From contig QCHR01000007.1 in NCBI GenBank assembly GCA_003277985.1, forward strand, positions 1 through 60,908: a stretch of DNA of 60,908 nucleotides. Reading direction: 5' to 3'. This DNA comes from Prochlorococcus sp. AG-402-G06 (GTDB lineage Bacteria > Cyanobacteriota > Cyanobacteriia > PCC-6307 > Cyanobiaceae). The position numbers were made by a program, and so were the translations under genes. Under the pieces are notes generated by a model that was not told the origin of the DNA, did not search any database, and worked only from the letters and a program-made list of their open reading frames with translations. Positions 28,516 to 38,762 of the stretch are shown one piece after another (position 1 is the first letter of the stretch; every line of letters starts with the position of its first letter).

Positions 28516-29490
28516 TCAAATTGGGAATTTCTTTTTCTCTTCAATATCCAGATCAACTCCAATATCTTTAAGCCTTTTCAATATGACCCCGTAATACTCT
28601 TTTATATAACCCTCCATTGTTGTTGAATCAGCTTGATTCAAACCAAAAGCCGTATAAGTATCATCCATGGGTGCATCCAACTTGCCGCCACTACCGCTCA
28701 ATTCAGAGAAAGAAAGCCTCTCGGCTACATTTAAGGTTGGTTCGAAAAAAGATACAACTGATTGAGCAACCGAAATTATAGTTGGAGAAACTTTTAAGAC
28801 TCTTGCTCTCTTTTCACTGAACTTTTCACATAGATCAACTAATTCTTTAGCGCTCCAAGCTTTGGGACCAACAATAGGGAATCTTCCTTTTATGGTTTGA
28901 GGTCTGTCTAAAGCTGCAACGGCAAATCGAGCTATGTCTTGAGTATTCATATAAGCAATATCAGTGGGATTTCCACTTATCCAAACTGGTTCATTATTTA
29001 AGATAGGAATGGCAAATTGACCTATTACCCCTTGCATGAAAGCAACACCTTGCAAGATGGTGTAGTCCAGAGATGAACTTACCAATAATTCTTCAGTACA
29101 GTATTTAATGTCCATTAATGGGATTTTTCTATACTTTTCTGCACCTAACAAAGATAGAAATACAACTCTTTTTACATTTTTTTCTTCGCAAGCATTGTAT
29201 AAATTTAATTTTCCATCCCAATCTATTTCATAAACGCTGCGGGGATCATCAGGTCTGCTAGTGGCTGCATCAATAACAGCATCAACCCCATCAAGGGCGT
29301 ACTCAATATCTTCTTTGTTTATTAGATTGCCACGAGTTAACTCGCAACCCCACTCCTGAAGAAATGAAGCAGATTTTGGTCTTCTAACCATGCAGCGCAC
29401 TTTGTGCCCTGCATCTATGGCGTTTTTGGCTATTTGGCGACCAAGAGTTCCTGTGCCACCAATCACCAGTACTTGCATAGCTGAATTCAT
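28516..29490 (-). CDS. ycf39: Ycf39-like NAD(P)-binding photosystem II assembly factor
   Basis: 324 residues, an atypical short-chain dehydrogenase. The Rossmann motif GGTGTLGRQIAKNAIDAGH is at residues 11-29, followed by VRCMVRRP and DGVDAVIDAATSRP. Ycf39 works with high-light-induced proteins in supplying chlorophyll to newly made D1. It is upstream of nothing in its direction, but petM lies just behind its start on the same strand (42 bases), an order common in cyanobacteria. The alternative is a general NmrA-like protein; the neighbour supports Ycf39. Confidence 0.9.
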   Translation of the reverse strand: MNSAMQVLVIGGTGTLGRQIAKNAIDAGHKVRCMVRRPKSASFLQEWGCELTRGNLINKEDIEYALDGVDAVIDAATSRPDDPRSVYEIDWDGKLNLYNACEEKNVKRVVFLSLLGAEKYRKIPLMDIKYCTEELLVSSSLDYTILQGVAFMQGVIGQFAIPILNNEPVWISGNPTDIAYMNTQDIARFAVAALDRPQTIKGRFPIVGPKAWSAKELVDLCEKFSEKRARVLKVSPTIISVAQSVVSFFEPTLNVAERLSFSELSGSGGKLDAPMDDTYTAFGLNQADSTTMEGYIKEYYGVILKRLKDIGVDLDIEEKKKFPI

Positions 29491-29533
29491 TACAAGATTG
29501 GAGCTTAAATGGGCAAACTATGGATTGTGGAAA

Positions 29534-29632
29534 TTAATCACCTTGAAGTTTCAAAAGAAGGACTCCTCCTAAAAGCCCAACGGGAATTAAAACCCAAAAG
29601 ACTGCAGCGATTCCAAAAATTTCTGATGCCAT
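29534..29632 (-). CDS. petM: cytochrome b6-f complex subunit PetM
   Basis: 32 residues: [20 protein letters not shown] at the start, then a Gly-rich membrane end [13 protein letters not shown]. This is the small subunit 7 of the b6-f complex, a single-helix protein. It is short enough to be missed by length cut-offs. An AGGAGG-like stretch is not obvious upstream. It precedes ycf39 on the same strand. Confidence 0.93.
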   Translation of the reverse strand: MASEIFGIAAVFWVLIPVGLLGGVLLLKLQGD

Positions 29633-29774
29633 TCAGATAATTTAACTCATTTACTATTAAAACCTAAAGCCAATACATTCAGATAAAAATAAAAAGGCAT
29701 ACGCAAATTTTTAAAATAAACTTAAAATGGGCTTAAAAATTATAAATTTAAAATTTAAGTGAGTCTTGAACTAA

Positions 29775-30746
29775 ATGCAGTCAAATATTTTTAATAAAGA
29801 GCATCTCATTGGATCCCCTGACTGGGGTGAGTCTAAATATTGGACCTACAATGATCTTCGGGTTCACTTCAGAGTGACTGGAAATGAATCTAATCCTCCA
29901 ATTGTTCTAATTCATGGGTTTGGAGCCAGCAGCGATCATTGGAGAAATAACGCAGAAATCTTTGCTTCAGAAGGTTTTAGGGTCTTCGCTATAGATTTAA
30001 TAGGTTTTGGGAAATCAGAGCAAAATCTTCAAAGCAAAAAAAAGTATTTAGAGAATCAATTTTGGGCAAATCAATTAGTTTCTTTTCTTGATGAAATTGT
30101 AGATGTTGAAAAAAACGGTAAGGTTATATTAATTGGAAATTCATTAGGAGCTTTAACAGCAATCACAACCCTCTCTGAGAGACCTGAGTTAATAAAAACA
30201 ATAATTGCAGCGCCACTACCAGAGCCAGTTTTTATTAATCCAATTAAATTTTCTTTTCCAAGTTGGATGTTAAAAGTTAAAAGTTTTCTGGTAAAAATTG
30301 TTTTTCATTTATTTCCAATTAAGAGCTTAATAAATTTAATATCAAGTACAAAATTAATTACCTTTGCCCTTCAAAGCGCTTATTTTAACTCAATTTCAAA
30401 TGACACTCAATTAAAAAGGATAGTTACAGTCCCTGCCAGAAGAATCAATGCCTACAAAGCTCTTAGAGCTATGTGCATTGGAATGAGCAATAGACAGGAT
30501 TCTGCAAAAGGGCCCTATATCATTGAAAAGATTAAAAACCTTCCCAATCGCCCACCAATTTTATTGATTTGGGGCAAAGAGGATAAATTGATACCTATAT
30601 TTTTAGCAAAAAAACTAATAAAGCTCCATCCTTGGCTTAAATTATCTGTAATTAATGAAGCAGGCCATTGCCTTCACGATGAACTACCTAAACATTTCAA
30701 TCAAATTGTTCTGAAATGGCTGAAGAACTTAAAAACTTCTAAGTAA
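29775..30746 (+). CDS. alpha/beta hydrolase
   Basis: 323 residues. Seen: the oxyanion strand [16 protein letters not shown], the nucleophile elbow GNSLGA with Ser, the late Asp in WGKEDKLIP and His in EAGHCLHDE. The fold is that of haloalkane dehalogenase and epoxide-hydrolase-like enzymes; cyanobacteria have several, some near photosynthesis genes. The reaction is unknown. ilvH begins five bases after its stop, so they share an mRNA. Confidence 0.9.
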   Translation: MQSNIFNKEHLIGSPDWGESKYWTYNDLRVHFRVTGNESNPPIVLIHGFGASSDHWRNNAEIFASEGFRVFAIDLIGFGKSEQNLQSKKKYLENQFWANQLVSFLDEIVDVEKNGKVILIGNSLGALTAITTLSERPELIKTIIAAPLPEPVFINPIKFSFPSWMLKVKSFLVKIVFHLFPIKSLINLISSTKLITFALQSAYFNSISNDTQLKRIVTVPARRINAYKALRAMCIGMSNRQDSAKGPYIIEKIKNLPNRPPILLIWGKEDKLIPIFLAKKLIKLHPWLKLSVINEAGHCLHDELPKHFNQIVLKWLKNLKTSK

Positions 30747-30751
30747 AAAAT

Positions 30752-31261
30752 ATGAAGCACACACTTTCGGTTTTAGTAGAAGATGAATCTGGAGCATTAA
30801 GCAGGATTGCAGGCCTTTTTGCACGAAGAGGCTTTAATATTGATAGCTTGGCTGTTGGTCCTGCAGAAGCAAAAGGGATATCTAGGTTAACAATGGTCGT
30901 TCAAGGGGACGAATCAACTCTTCAACAAATGACTAAACAACTCAACAAATTAATAAATGTTTTAGAAGTTCTTGATTTAACAACTTTACCAGCCGTAGAA
31001 AGAGAGTTAATGCTCTTGAAGGTCTCTGCATCATCTGACAACAGAGGAAAAATCTTAGATCTTGTTCAAGTTTTTAGAGCAAAAGTTGTAGATGTTTCTG
31101 ATAATGCTTTGACACTTGAAGTTGTTGGAGATCCAGGCAAACTTGTTGCTCTAGAAAACTTGTTGAAGCCTTATGGAATTTTAGAAATAGCCAGGACGGG
31201 AAAAGTTGCTCTTAAAAGGGCCTCAGGAGTCAACACTGAAATGTTAAAAGCTAAAATATAA
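30752..31261 (+). CDS. ilvH: acetolactate synthase regulatory (small) subunit
   Basis: 169 residues, standard length. The N-terminal ACT domain has [25 protein letters not shown] (split here as [17 protein letters not shown]), which binds valine for feedback inhibition. It activates IlvB in the first step of branched-chain amino acid synthesis. The catalytic subunit gene is not nearby. Convergent with the cyclophilin gene. Confidence 0.97.
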   Translation: MKHTLSVLVEDESGALSRIAGLFARRGFNIDSLAVGPAEAKGISRLTMVVQGDESTLQQMTKQLNKLINVLEVLDLTTLPAVERELMLLKVSASSDNRGKILDLVQVFRAKVVDVSDNALTLEVVGDPGKLVALENLLKPYGILEIARTGKVALKRASGVNTEMLKAKI

Positions 31262-31271
31262 TTTTTTCAAA

Positions 31272-31982
31272 TCAATAATCTACTCTTTTTGCTTCAATTA
31301 TAAAATCATCTTCTTCAATCAAATCAACTATATTCATGCCACTTATTACTTTTCCGAAAACAGCAAATCTTCCATCAAGTTCTGGCAAAGATTTTAGTAA
31401 TATATAAAATTTCAAACTTGCTGAATTTACTACTTTAGATCTTGCCATAGATAAATATGATCTTTTATGCTTAAGTTCGATATTATTTATTTGACTAGAC
31501 GCATCAATTTCTTTGCCATATGTTGGTAAATTGTTCGTTTTTAGTTTTATTTCTAAAGGAATGTATCTTATTTTTCCTTTTTTGGTGCCTAAAAAGTTAC
31601 TTTTATTTTCTATTAAACTATTGTCTCCAGCTCTAATTAAAAAAGGGTATGGTTGTTTTATTACTCTATCAAATATTGTTTGATTATATGCACCTTTTTC
31701 AACAAAATCTACAAAGTTTCCAACAGTGATTGGGGCCGATTTCCCATAAAGCTCAAGCTTTATATTTCCTTTATTAGTAATTAATAAAACATATTCATTT
31801 GATGTTAAGCATGGAAATCTTGTAGAAGAACAGATATCTACATTTTCATTTTTCTTTAAACCAGAACATCCAGTTATAAATATCAGATTGAAAATTAAAA
31901 AAATATAAACTGATTGAAAAAATCTAAAAGTTGAATTATTTAAAATCTTTGTAATTTTATTTCTCTTTTTAAATTCCTTCAA
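31272..31982 (-). CDS. cyclophilin-type peptidyl-prolyl isomerase lipoprotein
   Basis: 236 residues. The N-terminus has a basic region, a hydrophobic stretch and a lipobox ending FITGCSG, so it is probably a periplasmic lipoprotein. The cyclophilin core includes [24 protein letters not shown] and [18 protein letters not shown]. The catalytic Arg region is altered ([16 protein letters not shown]), so isomerase activity is possible but not certain. Its start overlaps the end of ycf4 by 14 bases. Confidence 0.9.
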   Translation of the reverse strand: MKEFKKRNKITKILNNSTFRFFQSVYIFLIFNLIFITGCSGLKKNENVDICSSTRFPCLTSNEYVLLITNKGNIKLELYGKSAPITVGNFVDFVEKGAYNQTIFDRVIKQPYPFLIRAGDNSLIENKSNFLGTKKGKIRYIPLEIKLKTNNLPTYGKEIDASSQINNIELKHKRSYLSMARSKVVNSASLKFYILLKSLPELDGRFAVFGKVISGMNIVDLIEEDDFIIEAKRVDY

Positions 31983-32544
31983 GGTTAACCTCTAAAAACC
32001 TCGCAATTTCAGCACCTTCATTCTCCAAATCCAACAAAGGTTTAGGAGATCCAACTCTAGATATTGGCAAATCCTTTCTACCTTTAATTCTCAAAGATAC
32101 TCTTCTTAATGGATTAAAACCTTCTCTAACCTCTAATTTCACAGCTTTAATCTCATCTATTGGGATTTCTATTTCTATTTTTTTTAATAGCCCTCTCCTA
32201 GATAAAGATAAAACTCCTTTGTTTTTATCAAATCTATTAACACCAGAACCATAATCGATGCTTATAAGACGCCAAAAATAAAGAGCTAATAGGAAAGCCG
32301 CTACACCATATAGCCCCATGACTAAGCCTTGAGGAACAAAAATCAGGGTAGAGGGATTCCCTAATGGTAGGAAATCCCTTCCAAAATAACTAGAGAATGA
32401 AGCCAACAAAAATCCAACACCACCGATACTTAGCATCGAAGCAACTAAATAGTTCGAAACCTTACGCGAACCTTTAATTTTTTGTTCTAAAACCAAACTA
32501 GATAACTCTTTTTGTGATTGGCTTAAATTTGATTCAGATGACAT
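31969..32544 (-). CDS. ycf4: photosystem I assembly protein Ycf4
   Basis: 191 residues with two membrane helices near the N-terminus ([18 protein letters not shown] and [18 protein letters not shown]) and a soluble C-terminal domain with [14 protein letters not shown]. Ycf4 is a thylakoid scaffold for PSI assembly. It is divergent from psbD, as in many cyanobacteria. Confidence 0.95.
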   Translation of the reverse strand: MSSESNLSQSQKELSSLVLEQKIKGSRKVSNYLVASMLSIGGVGFLLASFSSYFGRDFLPLGNPSTLIFVPQGLVMGLYGVAAFLLALYFWRLISIDYGSGVNRFDKNKGVLSLSRRGLLKKIEIEIPIDEIKAVKLEVREGFNPLRRVSLRIKGRKDLPISRVGSPKPLLDLENEGAEIARFLEVNLEGI

Positions 32545-32744
32545 AAGTTCATGAAATTGGGAAGCACATCCCTTTCAAAACATTATAGAGACTAAGTTTT
32601 TGAGATTTAATAAGTAGCAATAAAAAACATTGCTTTTATCTCATTTCAATACAAGGGATTTCATCAAGTTAAAGATTTACCCACAAACCCCGTCATCGTT
32701 GTTAAAGTCTCCCACGTATACAAAAGCTCAGCAACGCTCCTCCC

Positions 32745-33821
32745 ATGACGATCGCTGTTGGAAGCGCAACAGAACGAGGTTGGTTTGACGCCCTCGATGA
32801 CTGGTTAAAGCGCGACCGATTCGTATTTGTTGGTTGGTCTGGACTACTTCTCTTCCCTACAGCTTTTTTAGCTATTGGTGGATGGTTTACAGGTACAACC
32901 TTCGTTTCTTCCTGGTACACCCATGGTGTAGCCAGTTCTTACCTTGAGGGATGCAATTTCCTCACAGCCGCTGTTAGTACTCCTGGCGATGCCATGGGTC
33001 ACAGTCTTCTTTTCCTTTGGGGACCAGAAGCTCAGGGCGATTTAACACGCTGGTTCCAGCTTGGTGGCCTATGGAATTTCGTTGCTCTTCACGGCGCATT
33101 TAGTCTTATTGGCTTTATGCTTCGTCAATTCGAAATTGCAAGACTAGTTGGTATCCGTCCATATAACGCACTTGCATTCTCAGCAGTTATTGCAGTATTT
33201 ACTGCTTGCTTTCTTATTTATCCTTTAGGACAGCACAGTTGGTTTTTCGCTCCTTCATTTGGAGTTGCAGCAATATTCCGTTTCATTCTCTTCATTCAAG
33301 GATTCCATAACATTACGCTTAACCCATTCCACATGATGGGCGTAGCAGGAATTCTTGGTGGTGCTCTACTTTGTGCTATTCACGGTGCAACAGTTCAGAA
33401 CACTCTTTACGAGGATTCAAGTCAATATTCTGACGGTAAAACTCAGAGTTCTACTTTCAGAGGTTTCGATCCTGTTCAAGAAGAAGAAACTTACTCATTT
33501 ATTACTGCAAACCGTTTCTGGAGCCAGATTTTCGGTATTGCTTTCTCAAATAAGCGTTTCCTTCACTTCTTGATGCTCTTCGTACCAGTAACAGGTATGT
33601 GGGCAGCATCAATTGGAATCGTCGGATTAGCTCTAAACCTTCGTGCTTACGACTTTGTTAGCCAAGAGATCAGAGCTGCTGAAGATCCTGAATTCGAAAC
33701 TTTCTACACCAAAAATATCCTTCTTAATGAAGGTATGCGTGCATGGATGTCTTCTGTAGACCAACCACACGAAAACTTTGTATTCCCTGAGGAGGTACTC
33801 CCACGTGGAAACGCCCTTTAA
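32745..33821 (+). CDS. psbD: photosystem II D2 protein
   Basis: 358 residues, five transmembrane helices. Seen: [15 protein letters not shown], the P680 ligand region and iron/quinone region [21 protein letters not shown], and the C-terminus [18 protein letters not shown]2 pairs with D1 in the PSII reaction centre and holds QA. The start is ATGACGATCGCTGTTGG. Its last 17 bases overlap psbC, whose Shine-Dalgarno (GAGGAGGT, 33789-33796) lies inside psbD. The 200 bases upstream, shared with ycf4, hold the promoter. Confidence 0.99.
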   Translation: MTIAVGSATERGWFDALDDWLKRDRFVFVGWSGLLLFPTAFLAIGGWFTGTTFVSSWYTHGVASSYLEGCNFLTAAVSTPGDAMGHSLLFLWGPEAQGDLTRWFQLGGLWNFVALHGAFSLIGFMLRQFEIARLVGIRPYNALAFSAVIAVFTACFLIYPLGQHSWFFAPSFGVAAIFRFILFIQGFHNITLNPFHMMGVAGILGGALLCAIHGATVQNTLYEDSSQYSDGKTQSSTFRGFDPVQEEETYSFITANRFWSQIFGIAFSNKRFLHFLMLFVPVTGMWAASIGIVGLALNLRAYDFVSQEIRAAEDPEFETFYTKNILLNEGMRAWMSSVDQPHENFVFPEEVLPRGNAL

Positions 33822-35187
33822 TAGTTTACTCAAAGCTCCAAATCAAAGTCTTGAAGAGACTGGTTACGCCTGGTATGTAGGAAATGCAAGGCTAATCAAC
33901 CTTTCTGGAAGACTTTTAGGAGCTCACATTGCTCACGCAGGACTAATTGTGTTCTGGGCAGGCGCGATGATGCTTTTCGAAGTAAGTCACTTCACAATGG
34001 ATAAACCCATGTGGGAGCAAGGCTTAATTTGTATGCCTCACGTAGCCATGTTTGGATATGGAATTGGTCCAGGTGGAGAAGTCACAGATGTATGGCCTTT
34101 CTTCATTGCTGGTGTTATTCACTTAGTTGCATCTGGAATCCTTGGCTTTGGTGGGGTTTTTCACTCACTTGCTGGTCCAGAGAAACTTGAAGAGGATTTC
34201 CCATTCTTCTCAACTGACTGGAGAGATAAAAACCAAATGACCAATATTCTTGGTTTTCATTTGGTTGTTCTAGGAGTCGGAGCTCTTCTATGGTCCATAA
34301 ATTGGATGTACATAGGTGGTGCATACGACACTTGGGCTCCAGGTGGAGGAGAAGTTAGGTTAATCAACCCAACACTTGATCCAAGAATTATTTTTGGATA
34401 TCTACTATCAACCCCATGGGGTGGTGGTGGTTGGATGGTTGGTGTTAACTCAATGGAAGATATTGTCGGAGGACATGTTTACCTGGGAGTGATTGAAATA
34501 ATTGGTGGTCTTTTCCATATCTTCACTCAGCCTTATGGATGGGCAAGAAGAGCCTTTATCTGGAATGGTGAAGGACTTCTTAGCTATGCTTTAGGTGGAA
34601 TCTGTGTCGCAAGTTTTGTTGCTTCATGTTTCATCTGGTTTAACAACACTGCTTATCCATCTGAATTCTACGGTCCAACTAACGCTGAAGCTTCTCAGGC
34701 ACAAAGTTTTACATTCCTAGTTCGTGACCAACGAATTGGAGCAAATGTAGGTTCAACAATGGGTCCAACTGGTTTAGGTAAATACCTAATGCGTTCTCCT
34801 ACTGGTGAAATCATCTTTGGCGGAGAGACTATGCGTTTTTGGGATTTCCGAGGACCATGGCTTGAGCCTCTTAGAGGACCAAATGGTCTCAGCCTTGAGA
34901 AGATTCAAAATGATATTCAGCCTTGGCAGGTACGCCGTGCTGCTGAATACATGACACATGCTCCAAACGCTTCTATCAACTCAGTTGGTGGAATCATTAC
35001 TGAACCTAATGCTGTTAACTTTGTTAACTTGCGTCAATGGCTAGCAGGTGCTCAATTCTTCCTTGGTTGGTTTACTTTTGTAGGCCATCTTTGGCATGCT
35101 GGTCGTGCGAGAGCCGCAGCAGCAGGATTTGAAAAAGGTATCAGTCGTTCAGAAGAGCCCGCTCTTTCAATGCCTGATCTGGATTAG
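33805..35187 (+). CDS. psbC: photosystem II CP43 antenna protein
   Basis: 460 residues from GTG 33805 ([14 protein letters not shown]). A longer in-frame extension from TTG 33778 exists, but GTG has GAGGAGGT at the right distance and is the start known in cyanobacteria and plastids. Six membrane helices and chlorophyll-binding His pairs ([13 protein letters not shown]) are visible, plus the large lumenal loop with [14 protein letters not shown], whose Arg touches the Mn cluster. It overlaps psbD by 17 bases. Confidence 0.98.
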   Translation: METPFNSLLKAPNQSLEETGYAWYVGNARLINLSGRLLGAHIAHAGLIVFWAGAMMLFEVSHFTMDKPMWEQGLICMPHVAMFGYGIGPGGEVTDVWPFFIAGVIHLVASGILGFGGVFHSLAGPEKLEEDFPFFSTDWRDKNQMTNILGFHLVVLGVGALLWSINWMYIGGAYDTWAPGGGEVRLINPTLDPRIIFGYLLSTPWGGGGWMVGVNSMEDIVGGHVYLGVIEIIGGLFHIFTQPYGWARRAFIWNGEGLLSYALGGICVASFVASCFIWFNNTAYPSEFYGPTNAEASQAQSFTFLVRDQRIGANVGSTMGPTGLGKYLMRSPTGEIIFGGETMRFWDFRGPWLEPLRGPNGLSLEKIQNDIQPWQVRRAAEYMTHAPNASINSVGGIITEPNAVNFVNLRQWLAGAQFFLGWFTFVGHLWHAGRARAAAAGFEKGISRSEEPALSMPDLD

Positions 35188-35197
35188 ATCTCTCAAT

Positions 35198-35232
35198 AAA
35201 AAAAAAGCCCTCTTAATCGGGGGCTTTTTTTA
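35198..35232 (+). terminator. bidirectional terminator between psbC and maf
   Basis: An A-run, then AGCCC, a loop of about nine bases, GGGCT and a T-run. The A/T tracts on both sides let it work for psbC on the plus strand and for maf on the minus strand. Confidence 0.85.
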
Positions 35233-35261
35233 TGGTTAAAAGTATTTGACCTTAATATTAT

Positions 35262-35897
35262 TTATCTATCTAAAAGCAACTGAGATAAACCAAATTTTTC
35301 TAAATTATTTTTTAACCAAGGTAAGCTAAGCCCAATAACATTACTAAAACATCCATCTATTTTTTTTATAAAAAGTCCTCCATTTCCATCAATCGCAAAG
35401 CCTCCTGCACAATTGTATGGTTCTGAAGTTGAAGCATATTTATTAATCTCAAAATTGGATAAATTCATAAATTCAATTTTTGTGCTCACAACTCCTTCGC
35501 AACTATTATTTTGTGAAATACTTTCCATATCAGATTTGGAATTATCCAACGAAACTAAATAATGACCAGTATGTAAAAATCCAGATTGACCAGACATCCT
35601 TTGCCATCTGTCTATCAATTGTTCTTTATTAATTGGCTTTTCGAAAATTTCCCCCTTAAACTCAAACAAAGAATCACAACCTAATAAAGCTTGAAAAGTA
35701 TTTAAGGCATGATCTTCTTTTATCAACTTTTTTAATGCGCTATCAGCTTTACCCTTAGCTAATAATTTGACCTTCAAAATTGGATCTGTTTCCTGAAGCT
35801 GTGTCTCATCAAAATCACTTACAATAATCTTGTGTCTCAAAGCTATTTGATCAAGTAATTTTTGACGTGCTTTCGATGCAGACGCAAGAACAAACAT
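35262..35897 (-). CDS. maf: Maf-like nucleoside triphosphate pyrophosphatase
   Basis: 211 residues. The N-terminal signature LASASKARQKLL (S-x-S-x-R) and the later LLGCDSLFEFKGEIFEKP, SGQSGFLHTG and AGGFAIDGNGG are Maf family motifs. Maf proteins hydrolyse non-canonical dNTPs or UTP/dTTP to monophosphates; which one is not clear here. It faces psbC across a shared terminator, a usual arrangement in Prochlorococcus. Confidence 0.93.
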   Translation of the reverse strand: MFVLASASKARQKLLDQIALRHKIIVSDFDETQLQETDPILKVKLLAKGKADSALKKLIKEDHALNTFQALLGCDSLFEFKGEIFEKPINKEQLIDRWQRMSGQSGFLHTGHYLVSLDNSKSDMESISQNNSCEGVVSTKIEFMNLSNFEINKYASTSEPYNCAGGFAIDGNGGLFIKKIDGCFSNVIGLSLPWLKNNLEKFGLSQLLLDR

Positions 35898-35967
35898 AGA
35901 AAACTAAATTTTTTAATACTTATGATCATTATTGATCTTCTATTAAAAAATAAATCCTTTTAATTAA

Positions 35968-36342
35968 ATGTTGCTGATTGACAAAAAAATCTTTAGAAGA
36001 GCAAAGAAAGGGATTAGGAATTGTCCCTTTAATTTATTGCTTTTTCAAAGTCTTCAAAAAGAAAGTCTCAGTGCACAAAATGTTTTTGAAAAAAAATCAA
36101 AATATTTGGATAAAGAGTTTATGTTTATCAATAGTTCTTTATTCATAGAAAATGAATTTCTTAAATTAATTAAAATAGGAGTCTTAAGAAGGGAAGTTGA
36201 CGGACAAGGGCTTACTTCAAAAGTTCGTATTACACCCATAGGAAGAAAAGTCCTAGAGAGTCGTGCAGATTTATTTACTAAAAGACAATCGTTTATAAAA
36301 AAATTAATTACATGCATAAAATACCAATTATCACCAAGATGA
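35968..36342 (+). CDS. unknown protein upstream of cobQ, possible winged-helix
   Basis: 124 residues, basic. The C-terminal part, LKLIKIGVLRREVDGQGLTSKVRITPIGRKVLE, shown here as IGVLRREVDGQGLTSKVRI, looks like a recognition helix followed by a beta wing, as in winged-helix DNA-binding proteins. That is an impression only. Its TGA overlaps the chosen cobQ start as ATGA, so the two are co-translated; a link to cobalamin synthesis is possible but not shown. Confidence 0.6.
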   Translation: MLLIDKKIFRRAKKGIRNCPFNLLLFQSLQKESLSAQNVFEKKSKYLDKEFMFINSSLFIENEFLKLIKIGVLRREVDGQGLTSKVRITPIGRKVLESRADLFTKRQSFIKKLITCIKYQLSPR

Positions 36343-37850
36343 ACATAGAACATAAACGAACTCCATTAATGGTTTTAGGGACCTCTAGTGGTGCCGGTAA
36401 AACGCTTATTGCTACAGCTATTTGTCGATATTTAAAAAGGAAAGGGGAACAGCCAATACCTTTTAAGGGCCAAAACATGAGCAATAATGCTTGGGTTGAT
36501 ACTCAAGGAAGAGAAATGGCATATTCTCAGGCCCTTCAGTCTTGGTCTGCGGGCTTAGAGCCAACTGCCGAAATGAATCCTGTACTTCTGAAGCCAAAGG
36601 GTGATTGTACAAGTGAAGTAATTCATCTAGGCAAAAGTGTCGGTACAAGTAAAGCAATAAATTATTATGAAGACTGGTTCGACTCAGGGTGGGAAGCCAT
36701 TAAAAAAGGCCTAGAAGTATTATTGAATAGTCAACAACACGGAAGACTCATTCTTGAGGGGGCTGGAAGCCCCGTAGAAGTGAATTTGCAACATAAAGAT
36801 CTTACAAATTTGAAATTAGCAAAATTTTTAAATGCAAATTGTATCTTAGTAGCCGATATAGAAAGAGGAGGTGTTTTTGCTCAAATTATTGGAACAATTG
36901 CATTAATGAAACCTGAAGAAAAAAAACTAATAAAAGGAATAATTATTAATAGGTTCAGAGGAGATAAAGCATTATTCGAAACTGGAGTTAAGTGGATAGA
37001 AAAAGAAACTGGAATCCCAGTTTTAGGAATATTACCTTGGCTAAAAGAGATTTTCCCCCCTGAAGATTCTCTTGATCTACTTGAAAGAAAACAAATAAAC
37101 CAAAGCGCAGAAATAGAAATAGCAATAATAAAATTACCTAGAATTAGTAATTTTTCTGATCTAGATCCTTTCTTTCACGATTCAAGTATTCAAATGAGAT
37201 GGATAGAGCCTGGCCAAAGCCTAGGTAAACCAGATGTATTAATAATTCCTGGAAGTAAACAAACAATTAAAGATTTAGTGACTCTAAATAATACTGGTTT
37301 GAGCAATCAAATAAAAGATTATGCAAAAAAAGGGGGCAATATTTTTGGCATATGTGGAGGTCTACAAATGCTAGGAACCTCATTAGAGGACAATCAAAAG
37401 AAAGAAAGTCTTAATGAACAAGGTATTTTTTCAGGAGGGGGGCTGAACCTACTTCCAATAAAAACAACCTTTGGAGAAATCAAGAAAACCTCACAAAGAG
37501 AAGAAAGTGTTTCATGGCCAGATTCACAGAAAGTAAAAGGCTTTGAGATGCATTATGGTGATAGTGATTTGATAAATAATAAAAATTCAGATATTATTTC
37601 TCTATTCAGAAACAGTTCTTTAGGATGGGTAATTGAAAAAGAAGATAAAAGCTTTATTGGAGGGACTTATTTACATGGAATTTTTGAAAATGATGAATGG
37701 AGAAGGCAATGGCTAAATAAAATAAGACAGAAAAAAGGCTTAAACCATTTAAAAATTATAGAAGAAAATAATATTTACAAGAGAGAGAGTTTATTAGATT
37801 TACTAACTGATGCCTTCGAAAAAAATATAAATTTAGATAAGCTAATTTAA
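36339..37850 (+). CDS. cobQ: cobyric acid synthase
   Basis: 503 residues from ATG 36339, chosen for its 4-base overlap (ATGA) with the previous gene and because it starts just before the P-loop domain; an ATG at 36312 would add nine residues. Seen: LMVLGTSSGAGKTLIATA, PFKGQNMSNNAWV, LEGAGSPVE and the C-terminal class I amidotransferase triad start GICGGLQMLG with Cys, and GTYLHGIFEN with His. It amidates adenosyl-cobyrinic acid a,c-diamide using glutamine and ATP in pseudo-B12 synthesis. Confidence 0.97.
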   Translation: MNIEHKRTPLMVLGTSSGAGKTLIATAICRYLKRKGEQPIPFKGQNMSNNAWVDTQGREMAYSQALQSWSAGLEPTAEMNPVLLKPKGDCTSEVIHLGKSVGTSKAINYYEDWFDSGWEAIKKGLEVLLNSQQHGRLILEGAGSPVEVNLQHKDLTNLKLAKFLNANCILVADIERGGVFAQIIGTIALMKPEEKKLIKGIIINRFRGDKALFETGVKWIEKETGIPVLGILPWLKEIFPPEDSLDLLERKQINQSAEIEIAIIKLPRISNFSDLDPFFHDSSIQMRWIEPGQSLGKPDVLIIPGSKQTIKDLVTLNNTGLSNQIKDYAKKGGNIFGICGGLQMLGTSLEDNQKKESLNEQGIFSGGGLNLLPIKTTFGEIKKTSQREESVSWPDSQKVKGFEMHYGDSDLINNKNSDIISLFRNSSLGWVIEKEDKSFIGGTYLHGIFENDEWRRQWLNKIRQKKGLNHLKIIEENNIYKRESLLDLLTDAFEKNINLDKLI

Positions 37851-37860
37851 GTATTTAAAA

Positions 37861-38094
37861 ATGAAAAAAGTTAAGATAAATTGGCCTAACAATAAATCAA
37901 GCCATTGCTCTCCTGGAGTAGAATGGTTAAAAGCTGCTTATAACGCCAATATCGATATACCTACAGGATGCCTTGGAGGGAGCTGTGGGGCATGTGAAAT
38001 AGAAGTCAATGGAGAAGTTGTACGCGCATGTATTGCCTCAGTACCCGAAGAAAATGAACTTAATGTTGAATTTTTTAGCGATCCTTATTGGTAA
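37861..38094 (+). CDS. [2Fe-2S] ferredoxin
   Basis: 77 residues. Cluster ligands are Cys37, 42, 45 and 57 in TGCLGGSCGACEIEV and VVRAC. The spacing to the last Cys is shorter than in plant-type PetF, so this is a specialised small ferredoxin, not the main photosynthetic one. It lies 10 bases after cobQ and is probably in its operon. One might guess it gives electrons to a cobalamin step, but no evidence for this is in the sequence. Confidence 0.9.
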   Translation: MKKVKINWPNNKSSHCSPGVEWLKAAYNANIDIPTGCLGGSCGACEIEVNGEVVRACIASVPEENELNVEFFSDPYW

Positions 38095-38120
38095 AAATAT
38101 ATATAACAATCGTAAGATGA

Positions 38121-38762
38121 TCAATAATATTTCTCTGCCCTTCTAATAGCTATAATAGAACCTTTATAATCCCCACTTTTATACTTTGATTCGCTTAAAA
38201 ACTCTAATTTTTTTATAACCTCTTCTTTTCTTTTCTTAGTAATTACTTTTTTATAATCTGCGATTAAATCATACTTTCTCTTTCGTATTTTTGAACATTT
38301 AATCAAGACATTATATTTTGGTTCTAGATCTATTTTTATAAAAGTACCTAACAAAATTTTTTTATAATCTATTTTTGTACAATTGAATTCTGAAGTTTCA
38401 GCAATTTCCAATAATCTAATTTCTCTTGCTGTTCTTTTATCCTCTATTGCCCCCTGATAATCAAGATTTTTATACCTAGAGTTGCTTCTTCCACTAAATG
38501 AAATATCTTTAGACCTTTGATTTATAATATCAATTTTAGCTTCAAAATAAATTGACTTTGAGAAATCATCGATTGCTCTGAGATTATCTCCCATTTTATC
38601 ATTCAAAAAACCACAGTTTAAATAGGCTAAAGCTTTCTCATCATAGCTTTTAAGCCTATCAATATTCTTTTTAATAGATTTAATTGCTCCCTCATAATCA
38701 TCTAAACCAATAAAATCAATTGCTTCATCGTAAAAAGATAAAGACTCATCAAATTTTTCCAA
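38121..38762 (-). CDS. TPR-like helical protein, 213 aa
   Basis: 213 residues with degenerate TPR units: YEGAIKSIKKNIDRLKSY, LNDKMGDNLRAIDDFSKSI, and GDYKGSIIAIRRAEKYY at the very end. The middle is Lys- and Arg-rich. It lacks the VPxxL signature of the cassette TPR proteins in this window, so it is a different group. No enzyme domain and no signal peptide. It probably binds a partner protein. It is convergent with the cobQ-ferredoxin operon. Confidence 0.65.
   Translation of the reverse strand: MEKFDESLSFYDEAIDFIGLDDYEGAIKSIKKNIDRLKSYDEKALAYLNCGFLNDKMGDNLRAIDDFSKSIYFEAKIDIINQRSKDISFSGRSNSRYKNLDYQGAIEDKRTAREIRLLEIAETSEFNCTKIDYKKILLGTFIKIDLEPKYNVLIKCSKIRKRKYDLIADYKKVITKKRKEEVIKKLEFLSESKYKSGDYKGSIIAIRRAEKYY

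Noticed and set aside
32603-32635. GCAAT / ATTGC hairpin upstream of psbD as a terminator
   Set aside because: The stem has only five pairs and no upstream plus-strand gene needs it.
33778-33804. Longer N-terminus of psbC from TTG
   Set aside because: The GTG at 33805 has an ideal GAGGAGGT upstream and is the start known for this gene.
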